Origin: Sphagnum compactum | Lineage: Eukaryota > Bryophyta > Sphagnopsida > Sphagnales | Direction: 5' to 3' | Length of the DNA stretch: 64,000 nucleotides | Assembly (NCBI GenBank): GCA_965153455.1 | Contig: OZ234493.1 | Coordinates: 32,478,213-32,542,212 of the forward strand | Shown here: piece after piece, positions 26,672 to 39,977 of the stretch | How the letters are laid out: every line of letters starts with the position of its first letter | Numbering within the stretch: position 1 is the first letter of the stretch | Notes under the pieces: model-generated | The model's input: only the letters and a program-made list of their open reading frames with translations | Told to the model about the DNA's origin: nothing | The model's database searches: none | Position numbers and translations under genes: made by a program

Positions 26672-26992
26672 CTCGAGAGGGTGGGTGCGTGCGTGCGTGC
26701 ACGTCCGCGGCGATTGCGCAGCCCAAACCTTCACGCAGCAGTGCGTCATGAAGGTTGGATGGAAAAACCAGTTTTCTGTTGGGTTCCAGTTTAAAAAGTA
26801 TGCCGATATTATTAACTCAGTTGATCCACCATGAAGGATGAGGTTCATCCACAAGTGAGTGAGTCATCAGGGCATCATCCAGTGGATGGGTGTGCTAGTG
26901 GGAGCTAGTTCACTCTTTGATGTTAGTTGAGAGGGTGCAGTTAGTTCGTAGCCACTGGGATGGGTAGTGAAGAGAACACAGGAGGACCATTT

Positions 26993-27011
26993 GGGGGGGG
27001 GGGGGGGGGGG
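26993..27011 (+). repeat. G homopolymer run of about 19 bases
   Basis: An uninterrupted run of G followed by T and GGGG. It could form a G-quadruplex or be a sequencing-length artefact. Just beyond it (27,200-27,300) lies a nearly pure A/T low-complexity block. Confidence 0.8.
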
Positions 27012-29076
27012 TGGGGAAAAGCAATGCCAAATCATAGTTTGCTTTTTTTCACCATGTCTTTTTGTGGGAACACACTACTAGAATTGGCGTTTATTAACAA
27101 CTTTTGGTGGTATTATTAATTTTGGTGTATTCACCTACTTGCCTCCCACTCAGATAGCCCAACCAAGTTTAACCAACCCCACCAGGCCCCCACCATTTTA
27201 CAAACTATATAAAAAAAAATATAAATTTTAATTTTTTTAAAAAAATTAAATTTTTAAAAAATTATTTTTAAAAAAATAAAAAATAAAAAATAAAATTTTA
27301 ATAAAAATAAGGCTTCTATTATTGGTTTATTTAGGGTGGCCGTTTCTTTTTTAAAAATTGGGGGAAAGTTTCAAAGTTCCTCATCTGAGTGGCATTTAGT
27401 TTTTTCTATTTAAGGGCAACTCTTTTAGACGAGAGTCCACTGTCCAGGGACCACCAATGAATTCAAGCAATCTTATTGGTCAAAAGCTTTAAATTGGTCC
27501 CAAGGCCTTCTTGAGACAAGAGTTTGAGACCCCAAAAAGTGGCAAATTGAGGCTAAAACCTACCTGCCAGGCACCTGTTTTGCAGGGAAAACCAATTAAT
27601 TGGTTTCGACCCAAAAAACAGTGCTTATTCCCTTGCATAGTGGAATATTCCCCATAGGGATTGTGTTCCCAAGTGTAAGGGTGCCTAGGCCTACGGTCGT
27701 GGCCCTAACAGTTTAGGGCACACGCACGCCACCAAGGAAGGCCCAAAGGGCTGGAGGACCTATCTATTGTTCCATTGATACCCATTGACCAAGCCAAAAT
27801 CCAAGTAGCCTGAACAACTAATTGATACCCATGATCAAGGATCTTCTGCACCGCATGACCAATTGTAGGGAATGTCTCATTAACATGGCAACTTGTCGTT
27901 GGATGAGAGCTCACATATCTTGCTGAGGTTCGAAAGTGACCCCATAACCCTCATGTGGGCGGATGAAAAGTTTCATAACCTTCTCATAGACCATAAAAAA
28001 AATTTTAAAATTAAAAAAAAACATATAATCTTTCTTTTCATGGATGAAAATTCATAATCATTCTCTCTTTGGATGACGTATGCCAGAAAAGAAAGAAAGA
28101 GGGAGACGATATGCATCATGAGAGATGATGAGAGGAGGGTCAATCAGAAGTTTGAAAAGTTTTGAACAGAAAGAAAGTTATATCAATGTTAGTACACAAT
28201 AAAAGGTGTCTATGTACGTTAAGTGATTTCACTAGATTTTAAATGAATAATTCATTATTTTTATTTTAAAATTTAATTTAAAAATAATGAATTCATTGGT
28301 CTAGTGAATAGGGACTAGTGAACTGCACCCACATTTTGTATATATATATATATATGATATTTTGCACTTGTCTTTCACTATTTCTGGCCTGGACTTAAAG
28401 CCCTTAAGAGAACACCCTACCTTGTTTGGCAAAGTTTTGTCATTTCTTCGGCTGCCACAGGATAGGGTATGTAAGGCATGTTCATGTTGGTTTGGATTCT
28501 TCAGAATTATTGGGCTGGTGGTATGTTTTGTCCATTATGTCATTTTAATGTAAATTATTATTACAGCCACCTTGGCAGCTTTTGACACTAATTACATTAT
28601 TTGTAGAAATTTTGGAATTTTTTAAATTTTTTTTTCAATGAACACAATTTTTTATGTGATGAAAAATAAAGAATCTTTGAGAATATTAAAGAATACCATT
28701 AACTCTATTTATATACAACATGGAATCTTGAAAATTGATTTAGTTGTTGGACATACATACACAAGTGTGGAAGTTGATTCCTTCCGTACAACAAGAGTGA
28801 AGAAGCTGTAGTCCTTTGTATAATCCTTATATATCATACTTGATAATTTTGAATAAAATTCCATACTCTGGAGTGAAATTTACGAGTGTGATGGAAAAGT
28901 GGTTATGCATGAGCCAGAGAGTGTACCAACACCCCCACCAGCACAAAAACATTATCCACTGGATGCCTGTTATGGCTCTCTGTTGTGGACAAACCTCAAA
29001 AGAAGAGTAAATATCTGGTTTTATCTCGGTAACCCATTATTACGGAAGAAGTAGGTCCTACATATATATAGTAGGT
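27012..29076. other. gene-free AT-rich DNA
   Basis: No recognisable gene. The stretch holds an A/T-only block (about 27,200-27,300), a foldback element at 28,228-28,308 and a short (TA)n near 28,340. The open frames are short and domain-free. Confidence 0.55.
28228..28308. mobile_element. 81-bp foldback element (MITE-like)
   Basis: The ends are TTCACTAGA and TCTAGTGAA. Inward, AATTCATTATTTTTA on the left pairs with TAAAAATAATGAATT on the right, so most of the element folds on itself with a short AT loop. It may be a deletion derivative of a small DNA transposon. It is non-coding. Confidence 0.6.
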
Positions 29077-30293
29077 AAACAAGGGGTGCGTCACACTAAG
29101 GCCTTGCCATTTACATTAAAAAGTATCTTAAGGCAAGAAAAAATGTAATTATGGCGAACCCTGAAAAGGTGCTTAGATATTTGGATGCAATCACCTGGAA
29201 CAATCCTTATGGCCAGTCAATCAAAAGCACTCACTTTCTTTTACTGGACCATTTGATCCCTTTACTGAGTATGGAAACTGGAATTATGTTTTCTCACAAC
29301 ATGTCTAGACTCCAGATTCCAAAATGCAAACTCAAAGTCACACTATTGACAAAAAAATCATACTTCATCCAAAAAAAGCTTTTACAAGCCATTATACTGA
29401 TGTGGGTGGAGATGCTCTAAAGGCCAAAAACTCTGATTGATGAGAGTTTTTCTGGTTGCAGTCAAGATTTCCATGATTACCATATGTACCCATCTGCTCA
29501 GTTGACTTGGACTGAGTCAGATATATATATGTTAAGTTATTATTTATGAAAATGCAACTCATGAGTAATGGATTTGTCAATTTGATCTCTTGAATTATTA
29601 TAACTCCCATTATTGTTCTCACATCCCTTGATTTTGGGGTTCAGTTTCATCATGACCAATTTCATGATTGATTATTATTCTTCATACCATATTGGACAAG
29701 AAGTTGGAACAGTTCTCTCTCTCTGCCTACCTACCTATTATGCACACAATTCAAACACCACTCTCTCATCAACATTGCTCCAAAAATGGAGGGTTAAGAG
29801 TTTAAGAGTTGGATCTCCTCAACCCTCTAACCTTATTAGATTGTCTCTATTAGATTTTCTTACCTCCTCATCTCCTGCTTTTGAGCAGATTTCATCTTTC
29901 TATTGTTTCTTTTAATCTTCATCTTCTTCATCTTTGTGAACAATTTCCTTTCAGGCACTCTTTTTTGTTGGCCTTGCCTACCAAGGCAATAAGGATATTG
30001 TGTTGAGATTCATTATAAAGTATAGTAGCTTAGGGGATTTTTATAGGCCCCTAGGTAGTTGGTTTATTTTTATATGAGGATTTTTGAAACATAAAATATT
30101 TTTGGCTTGCATTGAAACTTGAAATTAATTATAGAGTTATGATATCTTGAAGGAATTTTGGTTTCTTTTACAGGATTTTTTTGAAGATTTTATTTTTGCA
30201 TGGTGAAATATTTGAATTTTCATAATTTTTCTTTTGCCTTAAAATACTTTTTAGTGTAAATGGCAAGGCCACGGTGTGGCACACCCCTTGTTT
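29077..30293. mobile_element. 1.2-kb element with about 60-bp terminal inverted repeats
   Basis: The left end (29,077-29,153) and the reverse complement of the right end (30,221-30,293) align over about 60 bp with roughly 53 matches by eye. Shared blocks are AAACAAGGGGTG, GGCCTTGCCATTTACA and TAAAAAGTAT followed by TTAAGGCAA. The 1.07-kb interior has no recognisable transposase, and its longest open frame is 100 codons without a domain. This fits a non-autonomous DNA transposon. A target-site duplication is not evident, so the superfamily is open. Confidence 0.75.
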
Positions 30294-33200
30294 CTATAAA
30301 TTCAGTTTTGAGTTGTCTTTCCGACATTTTTCTTTTGAATCATATTCTCTTTCTAAGAATTGTACATTCCAGATTTTTTACTTTTTTTTTTTTTTTTTCC
30401 ATGCCATAATCATTTCTCCCAATGGGGAAAATTTCAGAATTGGGAATATGAAGAATAAGAAATAATCATAATATTATCTCTTCTCTCAAACATTGTGAGG
30501 TTTACAGGTTCAAAGTTCAAACCTCCCTTATCACAAAAAGGTGCATCTTGTCATTTCAATAGGGTTTAGTCATCAAAGATCCAAACCTAACATAACCAAA
30601 CAAGCACCCTTTCTAGGACTCGTATTCAATGGAAAGTATCCTAAAGTTTTTTTTGTGTCTATTTAGTTGGACAAAATGCAAACTTATATTGATGTCCATC
30701 GATGATATGACTTATGAATTTGAATGAATTGTTTGTTAAGTTGTTTTACAAAATAGTGCATTTTATTTGCCCCTCTCCCCTCCAAATTTCAATATCAATA
30801 CAAATCCATTGATTTTATTATTAAAGCGTTTCATTTGGGTTTTGAACTCCTATTCAAAATACATTATGTGGAATAAAATATTATTTTAGAACATGATCAT
30901 ATGATTGACATAAAATAGCAATAAGCTGAGTACTTTATATATATATATATTCCAATGTGCAAGAATAATACATCCCCAAAACATTCAAGCATGCTTCTTT
31001 TAAAGTATATTCATATTTAAAGTGTTATTTTGTCCCTTTTTCATGCAATATATTGGTTCAAGTGAGAAACAATGAGTCAATGTGTTTCTTTTAAACTAAA
31101 GACTATTATTTATTTAAGGTCCTTTTGTCCAAAAAAATTTTATAAACTTTTGTTAGGCATCAAAAAGTTTGTAAATAAGGAAAATCAAGGGCCCTTGTGA
31201 AAATAGTGTTGTTTAACAAAACACTTGCTCTATCTTAAACATTTTTTGCTCAAACAAAAGATTAAAATTGGAACATTTAATGATTCAATTTAGATTTCAT
31301 AACATCCATATTAATCATAAAACATAACTTGCCATAATGAACATGTCACTAAAATGACATAACATAAGCATGTGTAATAAGGATTGCAATTTATTTGACA
31401 TGTTTGACATAGTTTTTGGCTCATTGTTTCTTGTTTGGACCCATATTTTCATTATTTAATATAGAATTTAATAAAACCATTGATATTGAGTTTAATGTTG
31501 AATCTTAAAAGAAATAAAAAGAAATAAAAATTTGGTCTATTTCATTCGAACATATTTTTAAATACAAAACCTTGTAACAAATCTTCAAATTACTTGGAAT
31601 GTCTTTCATATAGAGTAATTGTTAAAATTCTAGCCTTTTATGATAACCTCATTCAATGCTCATGAATTTATTTTGATGTTTTTTTTTTGCAAGGGTTGTT
31701 CCATATCAATATTAATCTTGAACATGGATCCTATTCGGTCAATGAATGCCAATATTTAAGCTGTTGAATAGGCAATATTTGAATATGTGTTTTAAAATAC
31801 CACCAATCAATTCTATATTATGTATGATAAAACACCTTTCATTCCATATTGGTCTCAAATTATTTTTGGTAGATAATTAAATTTTGATAAATTGTGGTTA
31901 GAGTTAGATGACTTTTCAATTGGACTAAGAAATGCAATTCAATATGAGGTTTTAATTATATATGACATATCAATTACAATGTATGTATCAATGACATATT
32001 TAATTGGCATCTTAGTGTTCACCATGTATTCCTCGAGTTGTTTTCAAATTTTGCCCAAAGTTCTGTTCTCATAACTTATATCTAGATGAATGCATTTTAA
32101 TCAATGGACCAAAAATGGCACACATGAAGGCCATGGTTTTTTTTTTTAAAAATTTTAATTCCAATATTTGGTATTTTGGGAATGTAAAATTGTCCATTTG
32201 AAAATAAGAGGCAAATGGAATATCTAAACCTTAAACTTACAAGTTTTATATTGTGACGCATGTTTTGATTTGATCAACTAGGAAAAAAACTAAAAGCAAA
32301 ACCATGAGTTTTTCAAATTTCATAGTTGGCCAATGTTATGTGGGATTTTTTAATTTTTTTTACAAAACAACAATTCAAAAAAAAAATCATTTCAATACAT
32401 CATGAACTTTATTATTTTGACAATCTTACAAAAAACTAATAAATTAAAATATTAAATTTGCTTGTAAAGCTTTATTTTAGCATTATTAGGGGGAAAAAAG
32501 CAACAATTCACACATGTTTATTATATAATAAAATTTCATAACACTTTTTATGAACCATGACTGAAAATGTTACATCATTTAAAAAGTTCACCTCGTAATG
32601 AAATGATTGGTATTTTATTTTCAAATTCTTAAATTTGATTTTACAAGTGCATGAAATCTAATAGCAACAAAGCAAACATGACACAACAGCAGACAGTGTA
32701 GTTGATTTAAGCATTGATACTGGCAGAGAGATCAAGAGCATAGTGCACAGTTACTATTTGAAATTGTTGTGATGTGGAGATTCAGAGTTTGGAGCCATTT
32801 TGAACTGTGACACAAATCGGTGACCAAATGCACTGCAGCCCCAGCCAATCCAGACTGAAGATGCTTCTTGCCTCTTTTTTTTTTTCCTAGAGTCCTGTGC
32901 AACTATGGTGCAGAGCAACAATCATCCTAAAGTCTGGAAACATTGTGAGAGAAGCAACACAACTGGTTGGCTTCATGATCAAGTCATTCTTCATTAAGAG
33001 GGAAGGCAGCTAGAAGATTTGGGACTGCAGATAAAACAGCAACCATAATTTACCTTTGAGTTTCTTGGAGGTAAGATGTTTCAGCAGAACATTAGTGATA
33101 TGCCAACTGCAATATGCATGCAAGGAACACCAGAATCTATAAATTGTTGGACCTGGCTGTACATTTGCATGCTACGGGATCTCTGAAACAGATTCTACTG

Positions 33201-33332
33201 CATATTCAGAGCAGTAAAAACTGGCCCTGTTACTCAACTGCTCTAGGTCATGAAGAGTCAAAAAGACTACCCCAACACACAGAAGGTTGAGGTTTCTTGA
33301 TGAAGGAATGTGGCAAACATCACCATTGAAGA
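30294..33332. other. gene-free AT-rich DNA, then pinin 3' flank
   Basis: 30.3-32.6 kb is strongly AT-rich with many A and T runs and no recognisable gene or repeat pair. From about 32.65 kb the composition becomes balanced. That part probably includes the 3' UTR of the pinin gene. I could not assign a polyadenylation site. Confidence 0.5.
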
Positions 33333-36300
33333 TCATATTGCCAAATTATCTTCTTTGATTTCAGCTCCACTCCCATAACCATGTATTCCATTCAAGGTAC
33401 TTTCCACATTTCTACCTCCCTTAACCTCCAAACTTTCAGCTCTTTCCGGACCCTCCCTGTCCAGCAACACCTCTCCACCTTCCCCAACCACATTGGCCGT
33501 CTCATCATCATCATCATCCATAACAATAGCCTGTTCAACATATTCTTCAATGTTCTCATCCCCTTTGGGATCCCCCCTTACAGTGTTATGGTCCTTGAAG
33601 GAATCCCCACCTTCATCTGTCCCAATGTCAGCCTCAGCATGTGTGTTTGAAACATTGTTGGCTCGTCTTGACTGCCATCTTTCAATTTCCAACTCCAAAT
33701 TAGCCACATGATCTGCAGCCACTTGCTTTCGATACTCATTCAGCTCTTCTTGACACTTGACTTTCCACCCTTCCAGTCCCTGCAACAAGAACAAACATCC
33801 CATTATATCAACTATGTCACCCCAGTTCTCTTCGCAGTAGACAGCCACAAATGCAAGTTATGATGGTGGAGGCTCTTGTGCTAGGATCCCAGACAGTGCA
33901 ATGTGTACCCTTGCACGCTTTGGATCCCTGGCCAACCTATCTAGTAGATTGCAGAAAAACTCCACAATAACAGTTTCTATGCAATCACAGTGTCAGCTCC
34001 AACAAAACCAAAATGAGCACCAGAAGAACAATGTGGTCATAATCTTGTGAGTGTCACTCACAACATGTCGGACCACCACATTCATCATCACAGAAGTGAC
34101 TCCCCACTGACTTCATCAGCTCCCAACAGTATGTGTAGATAAGCATACAATTATCTGCCCAAAATACTGGGCACACAATTATATAAAATATGTGTTCAGA
34201 GTTTCTGCTGCTTTTCCAGAAGCAAAAGGACGATTCTCAGTCATGATGTTGACTAGAATTCAAGTGGCATAGCTAATAAAAAGAGTCAATAGTGTCCTCC
34301 TCCAAGCAGCAACAAGCATGTGCAGGTAAGCTTCATTCCATTTTTGCTTGCCCATATACAAGCAAGTGTCAAAAACCTGATGTACAGACAGGCCTCAATA
34401 GAGGGCAGTGGTTGGGGCCTCCTGCAGCCTGAACATATCCTATAAGGATACCACTGATGGCTACTGTAGGTCTTTAGACAATAATGGCAACATTGAGGAA
34501 AGTTTTAGAACCTGAAGAGTTCAGTTAACAGTGTACCTGTTGAGACTCCTGTAATAGTTTGTCTGTCTCCTCAGAAGGCTTGGCAGGCATAAAATAAATT
34601 GCAGGCTCTGCTGTTGTTCTGTCCAAAGTCCACAGAGAAGTCCATACAAATATGAGCATCTCAGGAGTAGCATATATTACAAAAATAGGCCAGTTCAGCT
34701 GAAAATAACAATGCCAGCTGACACCCTTAGTAGAAATTCCTCAAGGACTGTACTAGTACACTTTCATTGTCAGAACAATGTGTCAATTCATCCCTGCTAT
34801 GGTCAAACTTTCTGCAGACAACTTCCTGCGTTAATGAAACTAAACCTACAACCACGTTCCGAGAGAACAAATGAGACCAACCGTAGAAAGGAGCAAAGGT
34901 GAGTATGATGCTCTGTCCACTGTAAAAAGAGTAGTTCGAGTTGCTTCTCATCTGCCTGAGCTGCCAGATTTGCTCTCAATGTCTGTGTACCACAACCATC
35001 ATATGCACAGAGCTCACACATAATTAGCACCTTGAGTCAACTCTAATGTGAATCCTTGTAGCTTGTAAAAAAGAACAAAACAAACACATCACAGAAACAG
35101 AAGGAATTGCTCTGAAGATACTTTGGGTCAAAGTAGGTATGAATTATACCAGGTCATTTTTACGTTTCTCAGCAAGCTGTTCACGCTCCTGTTGTCGCAA
35201 GCGCTCACTTTCCTCTTGTGCTTTCTGCTCAGCCTGCCACAGACCAAATCCAAGATGAATGAAACTCTCCAACCGACTTCAGTACACTTGCTTGCTGTCT
35301 GTTCACTGCCCTAACCCACAGGCAACCTGAGGCTATTAAAAGTAGAACCATTTGGTCATTTGATACTCAAGAGTTCAAGCATTCACATCTTCAATACCCT
35401 AGGACATTCCATCACAGCAAGAAGCTCACCCGCTTCAAGGAATCAGATCTCCGCATGAATGCCTCTGACCCAGAGAGTTTTTGATCCTCCTGCCTGAATT
35501 TCTGCATAGCCCAACAATACTTGTGACTCATCAGCCATGTGTCCATGTGTGCATAACTCCCAGAAGTTAACTTTGGGCACTGTAATTCCATGAGATTTCC
35601 CTCAATACCTTCTTGACTTTCCATGCAACCTTTACCCTCCTCCACCAATTTCTCTCCCTAGATCAGAATGCAGTGATGTTCACCTCACTTTTTGATTAAC
35701 TATCAGAGAGACAGAAATTTCCACAAGAGTTTCAATCAGCAGAAATCTTTCAATGCAGTCCTCATTAATGATGTCTAGACTATCCCTGAGGATTCTATGA
35801 CACTTCTATCTCCAGGAAAGGATATCACTTGCACAACTCAAGATGTGACATAGATACACAAAACTGTTGCACTTATGGTGGAAAATGTCAACAAGACTCA
35901 CACTTTTCAATGTCATTTGTTATCTATATTGACAATGTAGAACATGAGACCTAGAACAGGAGAGGGGAGGAATATCTACCTCAAGAGTCCCTATGAGTGC
36001 CCCAAACATGCGACGGTTTCGTTTTGCTAGGTTGGGATCATTCATCTTTGGTAAAATCCTTGGCAATGGCTCTGCAAGTAGTGTTCCTTCCTGCAAATCC
36101 ATGTCAAACATTGTTATTTTTGATGACCGATCCATACAAATAAACTGAATTGGTTTTCAATTTAAGGCAAATTTGCTTAGGACAGGCTTTCTGATCTTAT
36201 TATATTATGTCTTCATTTTCCTGAAGGGAAAAATTAAGTCATCAATCCAAGGAGGTTTCCATGTTTAAATACAGAATTTGTTTAAATACAGGGACTAGTT

Positions 36301-38514
36301 AAGTATGCCAAACTCAACATGAAAGTCTTTCTGGTACTAGCACATGAGAAGGAGCTATGTAGCGCATGCCATAAGTGTCTGCCAACTCTATACAGTGATC
36401 AGACATTTGGGCCAGATTGAACATCTCCTAGTAAAGCTTCAGCTTCATCCTCATAGAAGACAAGACCAGGAAAAGTTAACTCCAACACCAAGACACTTAC
36501 ATGTTGACTTGCTGGAGTGCTAACACGCACAAGAAAGCCTCTGTCCCTGTGACGAATCTCCCGAGGGCGATCATTGTGTGGATAAGGACGAGCCTTGTTG
36601 TTGGCATCAGAAAGTGGACCATCCTTCATTCGTGCTTGAGGATCCACTGATGCCAGAGGATGAGAGTCATCAGTATTATAATTACGTTGAAGAGTTGGCC
36701 GTCGATCTGCTACATCAGTCTCTTCATCTGCATCCTCCTTCTCGGGTTCTTCTTCATCAAAGCCCTCCTTTTCCTTTTCCTTTTCCTTTTCTGCAACAGT
36801 GTCTTGTTCGTCTTCAACCTGGAGAAAACAGTCAAATCAGGACAAAACACCCTAAGGAACACACAAAGAAACTAATGAAGAACTTGTCATCAAGAAGCGC
36901 AAGAAAGATCAGCTGATCAAACACCATCATTTTGACAATACCTCCCACAAACACATCTACCATGACCTTGCAGCTACAAAATTCCAATGAAAAAATTATC
37001 ACTAACAAACCAAGATCTCTGCAATAGGTTCCCCTCAGAAACTCAAAATTGCAGTTGTGACTGAGTAGCTAACTGAGCCTTACAGAATAAATGCTCATCA
37101 AGACCTAAAATTGGGAGGATCCCAGGGGAAAAGCATGTGAACTAAACCTGCACCCAGTAAGCCAGTTACATACTAGACCTCTAATTCACACACCTTCACA
37201 ACAGCTGAGAGCAGCCGTCTCTTTCTGGGAGGCTGATCTTCTGCATTGAAAACCTCCCCCTGCCGTCATCCACCCCAACAGGTCAGCCTTGCAGATAATA
37301 CACCACCTTGGCTCAAACTTACAGCATCACTTAATGACTGTCATCTTACTTACACACATGCAAATGCCTGGAAGACTGAGATTGAAACCCTAACATGATG
37401 CTCAATTCTTGTTCTTCAGACACTCTTATATCCCCCTGATCCATAGTTCCATAGAGAAGAAGTAAAGGACACAAGAAAGATGTTTCTAACTGATTTCCAG
37501 TGTCTATATGAGTATGCAAAGCCAAAATATGAAAATGACATACTCACCTGCCTGATGAAGCCCCGCTGGGGTCCATTGTGACCAAGTGCATGAAGTGCAT
37601 TTGAACCCAAGTTTCGCACATTCCCTCCTGGAGGACCTCCCTTGCGGAGCCCTCGTGGATCCCGCAATCGTTCTGTTATCTATTCTCCAATCAGCCAGCA
37701 CAAAACCAAATGAGATCTACTGATTGGTTTCAGACCACAAGTCCTGGTTTGCAATGGCATCACAAGTGCTGCTGTGGGCAGCTCAGCTGAGTGGCTCATT
37801 TACAGTACAAAGCCTCAATTCAGTATGCCAAACAAAGCTCACTCTGATGATATGGCATTCTCTTAACATCGAGGGAGTTGGTTTTGTAGTATCCCAGCAT
37901 AGCAACAAACTTCAACCTCTATGCAAAAGGTCATCTCAGCCTATGTCCATGACACACAGGTGTCTAAGGCAAGCCTTCCTTTCGGGGACCCTTGAAACAA
38001 GTTACATGGGGGACCTCATGGCATTCTGTTCGGTAATGATCGATGCCGTTAGGCATGGCTGCCGCATTGCTCAGACTTAGGTTTAACTTTGCCTTTCACA
38101 GTTTCCATCCGTATCAATCCTGTGCCGAGTTCTGCCGCATCCAGAAAAGCGCGAGTCCAAAAACAGGCCCAAAAACTACCACCGCAAACCCCAATTCTGA
38201 CCCCGGATCGTATAACTTCATATACCTCTCAAATTTAGTGAACTAGGGTTGGAGCAACAAGCGCCATGAGACAAATCAGAGCAACACCGACTTCTGCGAG
38301 AAGCTTGAGCCCACAGCACAGATGGCGCGCTCTCCCGTCGAATCCCAGTTAGGTCGACCAATTTCTTGATGAGAGCAATGATAGGGGAATGAACAAGCAC
38401 AAGAAGACGAAGGAGGAGGAGGAGGAGGAGACAAACCTCTCGTTGTTGGCGATGAAGCTCCTCAATCTCCCGCCGCAAATCCTCCGCCGACTTGGCGAGC
38501 TCGACGGCGGCCAT
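33333..38514 (-). CDS. pinin/SDK/memA domain RNA-processing protein
   Basis: Ten exons: 38514-38437, 37679-37548, 37259-37194, 36818-36501, 36090-35980, 35501-35430, 35233-35150, 34982-34882, 34618-34537, 33779-33333. All have GT-AG introns, 496 aa. Pinin is a nuclear protein associated with the exon junction complex/ASAP-PSAP machinery and mRNA splicing. Visible features: the conserved N-terminus AEDLRREIEELHRQQRE and ITERLRDPRGLRKGG (residues about 10-40), a KRR basic patch (about 82-84), an acidic K/E repeat segment (about 100-130), and the pinin/SDK/memA domain (about 199-335). That domain has NRRMFGALIGTLE, a charged helical AEQKAQEESERLRQQERE segment and LELLFLQWTEH. The C-terminal tail is acidic with five Asp in a row (VMDDDDDETA). 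The ATG at 38,514 sits in an ATCATGG context; the upstream TTG was rejected. No disruption is seen. Confidence 0.93.
38400..38436 (-). repeat. (CTC)n at the start of pinin intron 1
   Basis: On the gene strand the intron begins GTTTGTCTCCTCCTCC, a CTC microsatellite only a few bases from the donor. The TBL gene shows a comparable layout with a CT tract at its first donor. Confidence 0.75.
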
Positions 38515-38599
38515 GATGGAGTTGTTCTCCTGCTGCGTGCTCAACTAGCCGACGCCAGTGTGGTAGGGTGCAATGGAGCAGCGCGGGTAACAACAGCGA

Positions 38600-39325
38600 T
38601 GGTAGGAATGAGCAGCACATCTAAGTTAGAGCCTTGGCCTAGGTCTGACATTTCCTGGCTCTCTCTATTTGTGTTCACACTAAAACCCCAATTGTGGCCA
38701 TATTATGAACAGGGTTGTTGTTTTCTTTCTTTCTTTCTTCCTTTCCAATTTTTTGATATGAAAAAAATTGGCGATTTTTTTCAAAACCATAGCAAAATTA
38801 GTCACTTTTACAATACAATTTATTCTATATATCCAATTTTTAAATTTTTGAACTTACAACAAAATTTGTCCCTAAAATCACTAATTATAAATGTAACAAT
38901 TGAAAGGAGTTCTTAAATTCTATTGTTCTTTTAACAATTTTATGAATTTCATTTTGCTAGATAATACCCCCACTTTGCACTACATACCAAATGGTGTTTC
39001 CATAAATCGTATATATTTAATACAATACCATTCACCACCTAATGTTAATTCAATGGGTAACACTATTTTATTTTAATTTTTTTTGAAGCAAAACAAAAAG
39101 ACCTAACTAAAAACTTGACAAAGCCCAATATTGGCAACATTAAATTTATAAGAAAACATATATATTTGAGGACCAAAACTTAATGTTATGTAAAATGTAA
39201 AAAATGCAAGGAAGTAATTCAATGTTTATAAGTTACATAATTTGTCCTCCCTCTTCATCATCATCCTTTAGACATTTGTTATTTATGTTTTTCTTTTACA
39301 AAGAAGTTCCAAATGAGAATGTTAA
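38600..39325. other. pinin 5' flank, then AT-rich DNA
   Basis: The first 100-150 bp upstream of the pinin start are balanced in composition and presumably hold its 5' UTR and promoter. From about 38,700 the DNA is AT-rich. I see no TATA box that I would assign and no gene. Confidence 0.45.
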
Positions 39326-39977
39326 CCCTCCTCCTTGAAAGGGGTCATCATTTATCATATTAGAAAATACACCTTCACATCCACAAGGTATTGAAGAAAG
39401 GGTCCATTTGTTATGCCCCTATCAACATCTAATAAGCTCCTATATTGTGCATGTTTATCAAACATGACTTTCTCAAGATTCGGGAATCATTGATTGACCC
39501 AAGCAAACCCACATACACATTTGTAAACATTTTATTTCAATCTATAATTGCTTGGGTTATAATGATGTATCCACTTGCCTTGAAATAATAATAATAATCA
39601 CTTGCAATAGGAATGTGGATCCCATCAATGAATACCTAAACACAAAGCTATCCACACCAACTTTGAACCACTTCATAACAATTTACACTTTTGCATCTAT
39701 TGAGCCATGAAAGAAAAACCTATACACCAACATGGACAACATACACAACCTCTCAAAGCCCCAAGAAATGATAAATTCACCAATGGCAAACAACTCACTA
39801 TAAATCGAAAGGTTGGCACCTTGTTCAATCTTGTAAATTGCACAAGCTACTCATACTCCAATAGCAATAGCTTTACAATATTTTGTGTCTTGCTTAATCA
39901 TCAATGGCTTCACTTTCTCAAACCATTGGAAACAAAGTAGTTTTGTTCATTCAAATATTCTCAACCCATCTCTCGTC
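39326..39977 (-). pseudogene. dead PIF/Harbinger (HARBI1-like) transposase
   Basis: Conceptual translation of the minus strand, switching frames at indels, recovers the PIF/Harbinger DDE nuclease in order. ERWVEN is at 39,955-39,977, a KQDTKYCKAIAIG block at 39,858-39,897, and FIDGIHIPIASDYYYY at about 39,580-39,632. SGYIIITQAIID is followed by a stop, then NKMFTNVYVG. NDSRILRKS lies at 39,465-39,491 and MMTPFKEEG at about 39,328-39,351. The Asp of IDG and the Asp of NDSR correspond to the first two catalytic acids. Several in-frame stops and frameshifts make it inactive. I did not find the partner Myb-like ORF or terminal repeats. Confidence 0.85.

Noticed and set aside
33381-33711. Two plus-strand frames of 89 and 72 codons
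   Set aside because: They are antisense to the last pinin exon. Their Ser/Ile runs come from the reverse of the Asp-rich tract.
38515-38544. Upstream extension of the pinin N-terminus
   Set aside because: The frame stays open but the apparent start codon is TTG. The first ATG at 38,514 fits the family start.
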